DNA of 40,411 bases from SM1-46 sp002451215 (GCA_002451215.1 DKBM01000090.1:1-40411); one strand, 5' to 3'; counted from the first letter of the stretch, positions 24,240-33,163 are shown. A program made the numbers and translations. The notes: generated by a model from the letters alone, not told the origin.

Positions 24240-26489
24240 GTGGCGCACCCGACCGTGAAGCGCTGGCTCCGCGGATTGTTGATTGGGAGCACGGTTGGCG
24301 CGTGCGGGGTCATACTGGCCCTCACGCCGTTCGAGCTTCCACTGGAAACCCGCGTTGGCCTGCATGCGCTTTTCCATCTGCGCGGAGAGCGTCCGCCGCC
24401 CCCTGAAGTGGCCGTAGTGGCCATCGACGGGCGGACCGGGGAGAAGCTCGGGTTGTCGACGCTGCCGCGGGACTGGCCGCGCTCCATGCACGGCAAGCTG
24501 GTTGACGAACTGACCCGGCGCGGTGCCGCGGTGGTCGTTTTCGATATGGATTTCCGCAGGTCGCGCGGCGAGCAGGAGGACCTGGCGTTCGCGCGCGCTG
24601 TCGAAAGGGCGAATCGCGTCGTGCTTTTCGAACATCTGAGCGGCCGGCGCCAGCCCGTCGAGGATCAGAGCGGGCGAGTTCGCGGCACGGTGTGGGTAGA
24701 GGAGCTGGAACCACCCGTTCCTCCGCTGGCGGCGGCCGCGAGGGGTCTTGGCCCGTTCCCGTTGCCGAAGATGGGCGCCGCCGTGCACGAGTTCTGGACC
24801 TTCAAATCGAGTGCGCGCGAGGCGCCGACGATGCCGGCGACCGCCCTGCAGATATTTTCCCTCCATTACTACGAAAAGTGGCGGGCGCTGCTGGCGACCT
24901 CCGCACGCGCACCCCTTGATGGGCTGCCGCTCAAGGCGACTGATATCCGAAATGCCAAACAGCTGAAGGCGCTGATGTGGAACACGCGGCAGCTTTTTGA
25001 AAAAGATCCCGAGCTGGCTGACCGCATCGCCGCCTCAGCCGGAGCAAAGGATCAGTTAAGCCGGGTACCCGCGGCACTGCTTGGTCTCTACAGTGGAAAC
25101 AACGAGCGATACCTGAATTACTACGGCCCGCCCGGCACCATTCCCACCCTGCCCTACCACGCCATCATCAAGGGCTCGGATCCCAACCTCGCACCGGCGG
25201 CATTGGATGTCGCAGGCAAGGTGGTGTTCGTGGGCTACTCGGACCTCTACGATCCGGGTCAGCCGGACCGCTTTTTCACCGTGTTCACGCGCGACGACGG
25301 CGTCGACTTGAGTGGCGTGGAAATCGCCGCGACGGCCTTTGCCAACCTCCTCACCGACAGCTCGTTGAAGCCGCTTGGCGCCGTCACGACATTGCTGTTG
25401 CTGCTCGTCTTCGGCCTGGTGGTCGGGGCGGTCGTGTACCTTACACCCGCGGTTCTTGGAGTGGTTCTCGCCATCGTACTGACCGGCGCCTATGCCTTCG
25501 GCGCCCAGACGAACTTCAGCAACGCCGGCGTTTGGTGGCCGCTGGCCACGCCGGTATTGGTGCAGCTTCCGCTCGCCCTGTTTATCGGCCTGATCGCGCA
25601 GTACCGCTTGGAGCGTCGGCGCGTCGAACACATTAGCGAGGCCATTCGCCAGTACGTGCCGGAGAACGTGTCGCGCGCCTTGACTGCCGCGGAGCTTGCG
25701 CCGGGCGACGTGAACAAGGTTACCTACGGAACCTGCCTCGCCACCGACATGGCCGGTTTCTCCACGATTGCGGAGAAGATGGCGCCGGGCGAGCTGGCGA
25801 GCTTTCTCAACGAGTATTTCGAAGTGCTCGCACAGGCGCTCAAGCGCCACAATGTCGAGGTCACCGAGTTTCGCGCCGACGCGATCATGTGCGCGTGGAC
25901 GGGAGCGCGCGACGATGCGGCGGTTCGCCACCTACCGGTACAGGCCGCGCTCGAGGCAGCGCAGGATATCGGGCAATTCAACCGGCAGCGCAATCTGCCG
26001 GGAAGCTTGCGCGTGGGCCTCGCGGACGGCGAGTTCTACGTGGGCCACGCCGGTGGCGGCGGACATTTCGTCTACAGCATCGTGGGTGACTGCGCCAACA
26101 CCGCGTCGCGCATCGAGAGCCTGAACAAGCACCTCGGCACGCAACTCCTCGCGACGCGCACCGTGGTCGACGGCGAGGACGCATTGCTGGTGCGCTATCT
26201 CGGCAAGTATCGTTTTGTCGGCAAGACCGAGGCGCTGCCCATCGCCGAGATCGTATCGACCAAGGCTGCCGCCACGGCCTCCCAGCTCGACCTGTGTGCG
26301 CGATTTGCACCGGCGCTGGAAGCATTCGAGCAAGGCGACTGGGCGTTGGCCGCCGAGCGCTTCGAGAACGTGATGAGCGCCTTCTCCCAGGATGGCCCGA
26401 GCCGCTTCCTGCTCGAGCGCTGCCGGGAATATTTGCGCCCGGATGCCAAGCCTGACGATCTCGGCGTCATCGCCATGAGATCCAAATAG
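24240..26489 (+). CDS. CHASE2-domain class III nucleotide cyclase
   Basis: A 749-residue membrane cyclase. A membrane helix (about 11-31) leads into a periplasmic CHASE2 sensor (about 35-345; EVAVVAIDGRTGEKLG, VFDMDFRRSRGEQED, VVFVGYSDLYDPGQPD). Three helices follow (about 380-470), then a class III cyclase domain (about 493-660). Metal-binding Asp503 (TDMAGF) and Asp547 and the transition-state residues Asn620 and Arg624 are present. The usual substrate-specifying Lys is Glu543 (EFRAD), as in guanylate cyclases. The second specificity position is Ser613, so product identity is open. The start is GTG 24240 with a weak ribosome site and no better in-frame choice. The HD-domain gene follows 13 bp later. 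Confidence 0.92.
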   Translation: MAHPTVKRWLRGLLIGSTVGACGVILALTPFELPLETRVGLHALFHLRGERPPPPEVAVVAIDGRTGEKLGLSTLPRDWPRSMHGKLVDELTRRGAAVVVFDMDFRRSRGEQEDLAFARAVERANRVVLFEHLSGRRQPVEDQSGRVRGTVWVEELEPPVPPLAAAARGLGPFPLPKMGAAVHEFWTFKSSAREAPTMPATALQIFSLHYYEKWRALLATSARAPLDGLPLKATDIRNAKQLKALMWNTRQLFEKDPELADRIAASAGAKDQLSRVPAALLGLYSGNNERYLNYYGPPGTIPTLPYHAIIKGSDPNLAPAALDVAGKVVFVGYSDLYDPGQPDRFFTVFTRDDGVDLSGVEIAATAFANLLTDSSLKPLGAVTTLLLLLVFGLVVGAVVYLTPAVLGVVLAIVLTGAYAFGAQTNFSNAGVWWPLATPVLVQLPLALFIGLIAQYRLERRRVEHISEAIRQYVPENVSRALTAAELAPGDVNKVTYGTCLATDMAGFSTIAEKMAPGELASFLNEYFEVLAQALKRHNVEVTEFRADAIMCAWTGARDDAAVRHLPVQAALEAAQDIGQFNRQRNLPGSLRVGLADGEFYVGHAGGGGHFVYSIVGDCANTASRIESLNKHLGTQLLATRTVVDGEDALLVRYLGKYRFVGKTEALPIAEIVSTKAAATASQLDLCARFAPALEAFEQGDWALAAERFENVMSAFSQDGPSRFLLERCREYLRPDAKPDDLGVIAMRSK

Positions 26490-26502
26490 GACGCGGCGCA
26501 AA

Positions 26503-27132
26503 ATGACTGATACCGCGGCGGCAACCCAGCCCGATTACGACAAGGCGATTACGTACGCGCTTGATCGGCTGCGTCGCGAGTTATCACCGAACCTTTTCTA
26601 CCACTGCGCCGCGCATACCGAGCAGGATGTGCTGCCGGCGGTGCAGCGGCTCGCGCGTCTCGACGGTGTGACGCAAACCGAACAGCGACTGCTCGAGGTC
26701 GCCGCCGCCTATCACGACATCGGCCACATCCGCAGCCCGTATCACCATGAGGCGATCGGCGTCGAGATCATGACCGAAGCCCTGCCACGCTTCGGCTTTT
26801 CGCCCGCAGACATTGAGCGCCTGTCAGCAATGGTCATGGCCACGCGCATGCCGCAGTCGCCGAATAACCACCTGGAACGGCTGCTCGCCGACGCAGATCT
26901 GGATGGGCTTGGCCGGCAAGACTTCTTCCGCACCAGCAAGGCGCTATGGCGGGAACTGCGGGCACAGGGCAAGCCACGCGGCTGGACGCAATGGCTACAG
27001 GTGCAGCTGCGCTTTCTGCGCTTGCATCGCTATTTCACGACCACGGCCCGGGCGCTACGCGACGAGGGAAAACAACAGAACATCGCGCTGCTCGAACGCC
27101 TGATCCGCGATCAGAAAAAATCGGGCGAATAG
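26503..27132 (+). CDS. HD-domain metal-dependent phosphohydrolase
   Basis: A 209-residue HD-superfamily protein. The metal ligands appear as His at 34 or 38 (FYHCAAHTEQDV), His71-Asp72 (YHDIGHI), histidines at 81-82 (YHHEAIG) and a later Asp (LLADADLDGLG, about 127). The helical C-terminus has RGWTQWLQVQLRFLRLHRYF. HD proteins hydrolyse nucleotides, cyclic nucleotides or other phosphoesters. The gene starts 13 bp after the CHASE2 cyclase stop, so they share a transcript. Removal of the cyclase product or handling of a related nucleotide is a fair inference, without proof in the sequence. Confidence 0.9.
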   Translation: MTDTAAATQPDYDKAITYALDRLRRELSPNLFYHCAAHTEQDVLPAVQRLARLDGVTQTEQRLLEVAAAYHDIGHIRSPYHHEAIGVEIMTEALPRFGFSPADIERLSAMVMATRMPQSPNNHLERLLADADLDGLGRQDFFRTSKALWRELRAQGKPRGWTQWLQVQLRFLRLHRYFTTTARALRDEGKQQNIALLERLIRDQKKSGE

Positions 27133-27451
27133 CTCACTGCCATATTCTGGTTCACAAGCAAGAAGCGGTTCGTGCGGCCTTTCCGCTCAAGCGAGCCCCG
27201 CGTTGCATGAGCCGGCGATGTGTCGAGACTGGTCGCCTCGGTCCGGAGTCGTAGTTTGCATCACCGGCAGCCAATCACCGCCGCTTGCTGAGCGGACAAG
27301 CCGCAGCAGGGCTCCGTTACCGGACCCGTTGCGATAGCAGTACTACGATAAGGGAAACGCTGAGGAAGATCCGGGGGCTGGATCGCACCGAGGCACGCGG
27401 GCCAGGCTATCCGTGCCATGGCCAGTGCGAGCCAGGTATCGTGCTTGCGGG
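27133..27451. other. Intergenic region, no gene seen
   Basis: About 320 bp between the 3' ends of the HD-domain gene and the small Lys-rich gene. I see no coding pattern, no strong hairpin with a T run and no repeat shared with other parts of the window. Confidence 0.5.
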
Positions 27452-27619
27452 CTACTCGTCCTTGGTGACGGTTTCGCCCTGCTCCGGAGACTGCTCCGGA
27501 TTCTCACCATGGTGTGCAGCGCTTCGCTCCAGCTTGCGCTGGCGCTTTTCTTCCATCTTCTTCTTCTTTTGCAGTTCTTTTTGGCGCTTCTGAAACTGAT
27601 AGTTGGGTTTTGCCACCAT
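27452..27619 (-). CDS. Small lysine-rich conserved protein (55 residues)
   Basis: A 55-residue, highly charged protein: MVAKPNYQFQKRQKEL, then a KKKKMEEKRQRKLE stretch, then an acidic tail NPEQSPEQGETVTKDE. It has no hydrophobic segment. The minus-strand ATG at 27619 follows GGAAGAGGG at a fitting distance. From memory, similar proteins with a KPNYQFQKRQKEL start are common and uncharacterised in proteobacteria. The basic helix suggests nucleic acid or ribosome contact, but this is a guess. The plus-strand frames across it do not look coding. Confidence 0.8.
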   Translation of the reverse strand: MVAKPNYQFQKRQKELQKKKKMEEKRQRKLERSAAHHGENPEQSPEQGETVTKDE

Positions 27620-28029
27620 TGCGCCCTCTTCCGATGTAGATAGTCCGAATTATGTCAGGCATTGCGGAAAATGTCCGACTTCACGGCCAGTGTTGCGGCA
27701 TCTTCCGCGGCAATTCCCCGGGGGCAAGACCGAGGAACCCTGGATCAGCATCGAAGGTATTGGCATCTAGGGCAGCGGCACGCTCGGTGGGGCAGGCATA
27801 CTGACGCCTGTGCAGTGCCCCGAAATCAGCACTGGCGCGGAAGTCGGGGGTCGGAGTGTGGCGAACCTGATTGCTCCCAACGTGGTCCGCGCTATCTCAG
27901 GAAGCGCGCAATTTCGTCGGACACTTCCTGCTTGTGCCTGAGCAGCACACGTCGACCGCGTAGGCAGCGCTAAAATGGCAAGAAATACTCTCCGGCCCGG
28001 TGTCCTGACCTCAATAAATGGAGCACCGC
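27620..28029. other. Intergenic region with a possible degenerate reading frame
   Basis: About 410 bp between divergently read genes. On the plus strand one frame reads a protein-like stretch (GGKTEEPWISIEGIGI) to a TAG at 27768-27770, then resumes in the same frame for about 55 codons (GSGTLGGAGILTPVQCPEIS and onward) to a TGA near 27930. That may be a decayed gene interrupted by a stop, but it has no start or recognised family. The rest probably holds promoters for both neighbours. Confidence 0.3.
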
Positions 28030-29508
28030 ATGAATATCCTTGCCCCGTTTCTGTGGTTGTTTCTCGGCGCTGTTCTACAGCTGTTCGGCTTCGGCCGCTG
28101 GATGACGCCGCTGGCGGCGTGGCTCGCGCCGGTGTTCGTGCTGCACTTCGCGCACGCCGTGCCGCCAGTCGTCGGCATGCTGTGGATCTGGCTGGCGCTC
28201 GCCATTGCCTTTGGCATAAGCCTGCGCGGCATCGTCCCGATCCCGGGCCTTGCTTACCTGGCCCTGCCCATGACATGGGGTTTGTTAGGGTCGCTGCCGT
28301 TCGTGATTGACCGGCTGGTGTCGCCACTGGTACCCGGCTTTTGGGCCACACTGGTGTTCCCGGCGGCCTGGACGGCGATTGAGTTTCTCAATTCGCGCTG
28401 GAACTCCTACGGCACCTGGGGCGCGACTGGCTACACCCAGCACGGCGTGTTGCCGCTGATGCAGCTGGCCTCCGTTACCGGCATCTGGGGCATCGGCTTT
28501 CTCATCGGCTGGTTTGCCGCACTGGTGAACTGGGCATGGGATCAGCAGTTTGTCTGGAGCATCATACAGCGCGGCGTGCTGATTTATGCCGGGGTGTGGT
28601 GTGCCATGCTGTTGTTCGGCGGCCTGCGCATCGCGTTCGCGCCAGCACGCCCGACTGTGCGCATTGCCGGCATCGGCTGGCCGAGCGGCATCGTCGAACC
28701 GCAGGAATTTCTGCGCGCGGTCGAGCCGGACTTCACCGAGGCTGAACGGGAAAAGCTGCGCCCCGCTTTCGCCCGCATTCAGGGTTCGTTCCTCACGCGC
28801 AGCCAGCTCGAAGCGCAGGCCGGATCGAAAATCATCGTCTGGCCGGAAGCGAACCTGATCGTCTTCAAGGAAGACGAGGCGGCATTTCTGGAACGCGCGC
28901 GCGCCTTCGCGCGCGAATACCAGGTTCATCTCGTCATCGGCCTGGCCACTGTCTTCCCCGGTGAAAGATACTCGTTCAGGAACCAGTCGGTGCTGTTGAC
29001 ACCAACCGGCGAGACGGCCTACGCCTACACCAAGATCACGTCGGTTCCCGGCTTCGAGAAAAAATACAGCGTCCCCGGCGACGCACCGATCCCGCTGGCC
29101 GATACCGAATACGGGCGCATTGCCTCGCCAGTCTGCTACGACATGGATTTCGACGGACTCATTCGCCAGGTTGGGCGCGGCAAGGCAGATCTGATGCTGG
29201 TGCCGGCGAGCGACTGGAAGGACATCATCCCGCTGCATCAACCGATGGCGGAATTCCGCGCCATCGAAAACGGCGCCGCCCTGTTCCGCATTACCCGCTG
29301 GGGCGGTTCCGGCGCCATCGACCCCTACGGTCGCCGACTGGCGTGGATGGATGACTTCGGCACGCAAGACAATGTAATGGTGGCGCAGGTACCCATGAGG
29401 GCCGGGGTACGTACGCTCTATGCGCGCTTCGGGGACGTATTGGCGTGGGCCTGTGTCGCCGGTTTGGTCGCCGCGCTTGGATTGCTGGCGGTGCGTGCGA
29501 TGCAGTAG
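28030..29508 (+). CDS. Lnt-like apolipoprotein N-acyltransferase / membrane nitrilase-fold acyltransferase
   Basis: A 492-residue membrane enzyme. About seven helices fill residues 1-200 (with the WTAIEFLNSRW and YGTWGATGYTQ stretches seen in Lnt), then a carbon-nitrogen hydrolase domain and a final helix (about 468-488). The catalytic triad is present: Glu273 (WPEAN), Lys335 (YTKITSVPGFEKK) and Cys369 (SPVCYDMDF). Lnt adds the third acyl chain to lipoproteins in the inner membrane. The N-terminal membrane part is divergent, so this may be a paralogue with a different acceptor. ATG 28030 has GGAG six bases upstream; an in-frame ATG at 28018 has none. Confidence 0.87.
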   Translation: MNILAPFLWLFLGAVLQLFGFGRWMTPLAAWLAPVFVLHFAHAVPPVVGMLWIWLALAIAFGISLRGIVPIPGLAYLALPMTWGLLGSLPFVIDRLVSPLVPGFWATLVFPAAWTAIEFLNSRWNSYGTWGATGYTQHGVLPLMQLASVTGIWGIGFLIGWFAALVNWAWDQQFVWSIIQRGVLIYAGVWCAMLLFGGLRIAFAPARPTVRIAGIGWPSGIVEPQEFLRAVEPDFTEAEREKLRPAFARIQGSFLTRSQLEAQAGSKIIVWPEANLIVFKEDEAAFLERARAFAREYQVHLVIGLATVFPGERYSFRNQSVLLTPTGETAYAYTKITSVPGFEKKYSVPGDAPIPLADTEYGRIASPVCYDMDFDGLIRQVGRGKADLMLVPASDWKDIIPLHQPMAEFRAIENGAALFRITRWGGSGAIDPYGRRLAWMDDFGTQDNVMVAQVPMRAGVRTLYARFGDVLAWACVAGLVAALGLLAVRAMQ

Positions 29509-29638
29509 CGCCGATCAGTCATCCAGAAAGAAACATTCCGGTCACGCTGGCTTTGTAACCCAGGCCGAGAGCCGGCAATCGAGGTCAACGGTCGGCCAAA
29601 CGCGCTGTGTGTTTGGTTCGTGCTGCAGCCGTTTGCCG

Positions 29639-31632
29639 CTACGACTTGTCGAGCCGCAGCGGCAGGCGCCGCAGGCGCTGGCCGGTGGCGGCGAACACCG
29701 CATTGGCGAGCGCCGGTGCGATCGGCGGCACGCCTGGTTCGCCGACCCCGCCGGGCGGTTCGCGGCTTGGCACCAGATGCACTTCGATCGGCGGCATCTC
29801 GTCGATGCGCAGCAACGGCTGGTCGTTGAAATTGCCCTGCACCACGCGGCCGTCTCCAATTGTGATCTCGCCCTTGAGCGCGGCGGTGAGCGCGAAGGTG
29901 ATGGAACTCTCGGTCTGGGCCAGCACGCCAGCCGGATTCACCGCCAGGCCGCAGTCGACCGCGCTTACCACCCGTTTCACCCGAATGACGCCGCGCACCA
30001 CCTGCACCTCGACCACATGCGCCACCCAGCCGGCGAACGATTCGTACACCGCGATCCCGCGGCCATGCCCGGCCGGCAGCTTCTTGCCCCAACCGGCCTT
30101 GTCGGCGGCAAGCTGAAGCGCCGCGCGGTGACGCGGTGCCTGCTTCAACAGCGCCAGTCGATAGGCGAGCGGGTCCTGGCCGGCGGCGTGCGCCAGCTCG
30201 TCGATGAAGCACTCGATGGTGAAGCCGTTCTGCGAGGCACCGACCGAGCGCCACGGGCCGACCGGCACGCCCGGATCCACCTCGACCTGCTCGACGCGCA
30301 CATTGTCGATCGCATAGGGAACGGTGACCCCGCGCAGCGCGGTGCGCGGCCCGGCAATGCGCTGAAACCAGGCACGCGGAAAGCCGCGCGCATCGAGTGC
30401 GGCGCGCAGCTGGGTGCAGTTAACGGGGCGATAGAAGTCGTGCTGCATGTCGTCTTCACGCGTCCACAGCACCTGCACTGGCGCGCCGACCGCCTTGGAC
30501 AGTTGCACCGCCTCGATCACGAAGTCCTGCCGCAGCCGCCGGCCAAAACCGCCGCCGGCAAAGGTGGTGTAAATCTGCACCGCTGATTCCGGCAGACCGC
30601 TTGCCTCCGCAGCGGCGGTCCGCGCGGCGGTCTGTGCCTGGGTCGGCACCCAGACATCGCAACCGTCGCGGCGCACATGCGCCGTGCAGTTCATCGGCTC
30701 CATGCAGGNNGGCGCCGCACCGCGGCGCGCAACCGGGTCTGGATCGCGGCACTATCTAGCTTGGCCAACGATCCGGCATCCCACTGGATAGCGAGCGCCG
30801 CGCGCCCGCGCTGCGCGGACCAAAAATTTTTTGCGACGACCGCGATGCCTGAATCAATCGCGACCACCTGATGCACACCTGGCACCGCGCGTGCCGCCGC
30901 GGCGTTGTACTTCTTCGGTTTGCCGCCGAACACCGGGCAACGCGCCACCACCGCGGTGAACATGCCGGGCCGGCGCACGTCGCTGCCGAACTCCGCGCTA
31001 CCGTTCACCTTGGCGGGCGTATCGAGACGCGCCGGCGACGTGCCGATCAGGCGAAAGTCCTTGGGGTCCTTGAGACGCACTTCGTCCGGCGGGGTGAGTT
31101 TGGCGGCGGCGTCGAGCAGCGCGCCATAGCGCAGCCGCCGACCGCTGGCGGCGTGAATTACCTCGCTGTTGCGTGCGTGGCACTCGCTGGCCGCCACGCC
31201 CCAGGTCTTGGCCGCCGCTGCGATCAACAACTCGCGCGTACCGGCGCCGACACGTGGCAACGATTTCCAGTAGCCGCGCACCGCCGTGCTGCCGCCGGTC
31301 GACTGCTTCTTGGAGAGCGGGTTATTGAAGTCGGCATTCACCGGCGCCGGCGCGACCTTGACCTTCGCCCAGTCGGCCTCGAGTTCTTCGGCGAGCAGCA
31401 TCGGGATCGCGGTCATGCTGCCTTGCCCCAGCTCGGAGGTGGCCACCATCAGGGTGACGGTATCGTCCGGTGCAAGATGAATCCAGGAGTTGGGACTGAA
31501 GGTGTTGCCGCCGAGATGATAGCCGTCGCGGCTTGCGGCGAGACTCGGCAGGTGAAAACCGATAAGCAGCCCGCCGCCGGCTGCGACGGTCAGCTTGAGG
31601 AACTGGCGACGCTCGAGGTTCGATTCCTCCAT
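29639..31632 (-). CDS. IorB-like molybdenum hydroxylase large subunit, interrupted by an assembly gap
   Basis: Large (beta) subunit of an isoquinoline 1-oxidoreductase-type molybdenum hydroxylase of the xanthine dehydrogenase family, which hydroxylates N-heterocycles or aldehydes. The N-terminus has a Tat signal (ERRQFLKLTVAAGGGLLIGF). Domain hallmarks follow: MVATSELGQGSMTAIPMLLAEELE, then on the far side of the gap MEPMNCTAHV, FAGGGFGRRLRQDF and SVGASQNGFTIECF. NN at 30709-30710 breaks the frame. Upstream codes end at RLRAAVRR and downstream resume at CMEPMNCTA, so roughly 35-45 residues seem missing, more than two bases. The iron-sulfur small subunit (IorA) is not next to it. Confidence 0.88.
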
Positions 31633-31706
31633 GACGCCTCCTGTGTTCTCGACCGACTGGGGTCGCCGCCTACTGCCTCGATGGCGGCGGTTGACACGGG
31701 AATGGT

Positions 31707-31758
31707 ATCAGCATGTGGGAATACCGGAGAAAGATTCCTCTCTGATTCGGTTTTTCCC
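31707..31758 (+). repeat. Dispersed intergenic repeat, copy A
   Basis: Starts ATCAGCATGTGGGAATACC and continues with GGAGAAAGATTCCTCTCTG and a CGG-TTTTT end. It matches copy B (33164) along about 50 bp and copy C (34690, opposite strand). It lies between the UbiE stop and the IorB start. Confidence 0.65.
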
Positions 31759-31766
31759 AAAATTCT

Positions 31767-32504
31767 TCAGACCTTGTTGCCTGTATGGATGCAGGCGATT
31801 CCAAGCGAAAGGGCGCGGTAGCGCACTTCACGAAATCCCACGTGCTGCATCAGGTCGCGAATTTCATCGTGCCCGGGAAAGCCATTAATCGACTCAACCA
31901 AATAGTCGAAGGCGTGCCGCTCGTGGGCAATGTGCACTCCCAGCCATGGAAGGGCGTAACGGCAATAGGCGTGATGCAGGGGTCGGAATACTTTCGAGGG
32001 CTGTGATACCTCCAGGCAGTAGAACCGCCCGCCTGAGCGCAATACCCGCAGCACTTCTCTTAGCGTCCCCCCCACATAGGTAACGTTGCGCAAACCGAAT
32101 GCGATAGTTACTGCGTCCATAGAGTTATCCGGGAAAGGCAGCGCGCCTGAACTGCCGGCCACCCAATCCAAATGGGAGGGACCGAGGGCGCGACCGATCA
32201 ACAACATCGGCAAGCTGAAATCGACTACGATGACTTGCCGGTCGGGTGCAAGCACGGTCCTTGCCACTTCGCCGGAGCCTCCGGCGACGTCAAGGATGCG
32301 GCGGCTGGGGCGGGCGTTGACCATGCGGGCAAGAATCCGCCTCCAGCGCCGGTGCAGCCCGAACGACATGATGTCGCAGAGGCGATCGTAGTGTGGCGCC
32401 AGCACGCGGAATGTCTCGCGCATTCGCCGGTCGCGCTCTTCGGGAGTGACGTGCTCCTTTCCGAACGTGCGCGAATGCTCGATCTTCTCGTCCGAAGTCG
32501 GCAT
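31767..32504 (-). CDS. UbiE-family SAM-dependent methyltransferase
   Basis: A 245-residue methyltransferase of the UbiE/COQ5 family, which methylates a quinone precursor in ubiquinone or menaquinone synthesis. The SAM motif is ILDVAGGSGEVAR and the diagnostic IAFGLRNVTY follows near residue 136, then LRVLRSGGRFYCLEVSQPS. The start at ATG 32504 follows GAGG. The membrane-protein gene ends 8 bp before it, so the two form one transcript. A paralogue role rather than the housekeeping UbiE is possible; the host's other copies are not in this window. The frame stays open upstream inside the neighbour, but that is shadow. Confidence 0.9.
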   Translation of the reverse strand: MPTSDEKIEHSRTFGKEHVTPEERDRRMRETFRVLAPHYDRLCDIMSFGLHRRWRRILARMVNARPSRRILDVAGGSGEVARTVLAPDRQVIVVDFSLPMLLIGRALGPSHLDWVAGSSGALPFPDNSMDAVTIAFGLRNVTYVGGTLREVLRVLRSGGRFYCLEVSQPSKVFRPLHHAYCRYALPWLGVHIAHERHAFDYLVESINGFPGHDEIRDLMQHVGFREVRYRALSLGIACIHTGNKV

Positions 32505-32512
32505 CGCGGTCC

Positions 32513-33034
32513 TCAGGCCGGTTTGGCCACGGCCAGCCACATGATCGCGACCACTACTGCCAGCAGCAGCGGCAAGACGATTGGCGTGAACCGACGATGG
32601 TAGAGGTTCAAGCGCCGGCGTTCGCTTTGCGTGTAAGGTGCGTCGGGCTGGCGCTTCGCGAAGACGCCGGGTAACAGCCGGTGGCTGAACCACATGTCCG
32701 AAAGCTCGATCGGAATAATCACGGCAACGATTAGGGAAAGTTTCCACCGGAGCCACGTGCTCTCCAACAGGCCTGGCCCGTACATCGCCAGTAGCATGAG
32801 CCCGCTTCCCACCATCAACAAGATCCCGAGATGCTGGAACCACAGCATCCGCAGAAAACCCGCGTAGAGATGATGCGAGACGATGTTCGGCTCGCCCGAT
32901 TTGCGTCGCTCGGTCATCAGCACCAGCCAGGCGCCGCCAGAAGGCCCGAGCCATAGCACCAGAGCCCCGATGTGAAGGACCTTTACGACAGGGAACCAGA
33001 AAGTGGCGTCACCCATGTTCGAGACTTGAGGCAT
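32513..33034 (-). CDS. Four-helix integral membrane protein (DUF2269/CopD-like)
   Basis: A 173-residue protein with four membrane helices. The first (FPVVKVLHIGALVLWLGPSGGAWLVL) carries a His in a pattern seen in DUF2269 and CopD/HemJ-like small haem or metal membrane proteins. Others are LWFQHLGILLMVGSGLMLLAMYG, WLRWKLSLIVAVIIPIE and IVLPLLLAVVVAIMWLAV. His residues recur (HHLYAGF, WFQHLG, FSHRLL, YHRRF), so haem or metal binding is plausible. The start is uncertain: ATG 33034 and ATG 33016 both lack a strong ribosome site, and the upstream extension is not membrane-like. It precedes the UbiE-like gene in one transcript. Confidence 0.75.
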   Translation of the reverse strand: MPQVSNMGDATFWFPVVKVLHIGALVLWLGPSGGAWLVLMTERRKSGEPNIVSHHLYAGFLRMLWFQHLGILLMVGSGLMLLAMYGPGLLESTWLRWKLSLIVAVIIPIELSDMWFSHRLLPGVFAKRQPDAPYTQSERRRLNLYHRRFTPIVLPLLLAVVVAIMWLAVAKPA

Positions 33035-33163
33035 TTCCGTTCGCGCGGAACGGCAAGCGAGTCCTACCAGTCCCTCAAGATGCTGTCCGGCGGTTGATTC
33101 TGCCACTTCTTTCGTCGCAGTGCGTGCCAACCTCCGGCTCCGCCGCACGTGGACGGGAAAACC

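Noticed and set aside
28285..29367. A 360-codon open frame on the minus strand
   Set aside because: Antisense to the Lnt-like gene, whose membrane helices and catalytic Glu, Lys and Cys are clear.
29420..30586. A 388-codon open frame on the plus strand
   Set aside because: Antisense to the IorB-like gene; no recognisable protein features.
31605..31635. tRNA-like GGTTCGATTCC string
   Set aside because: It lies in the Tat signal region of the IorB-like gene and no cloverleaf can be drawn around it.
32505..32954. Longer version of the UbiE-like protein
   Set aside because: The extra codons overlap the membrane-protein gene; ATG 32504 with GAGG gives the family-typical start.
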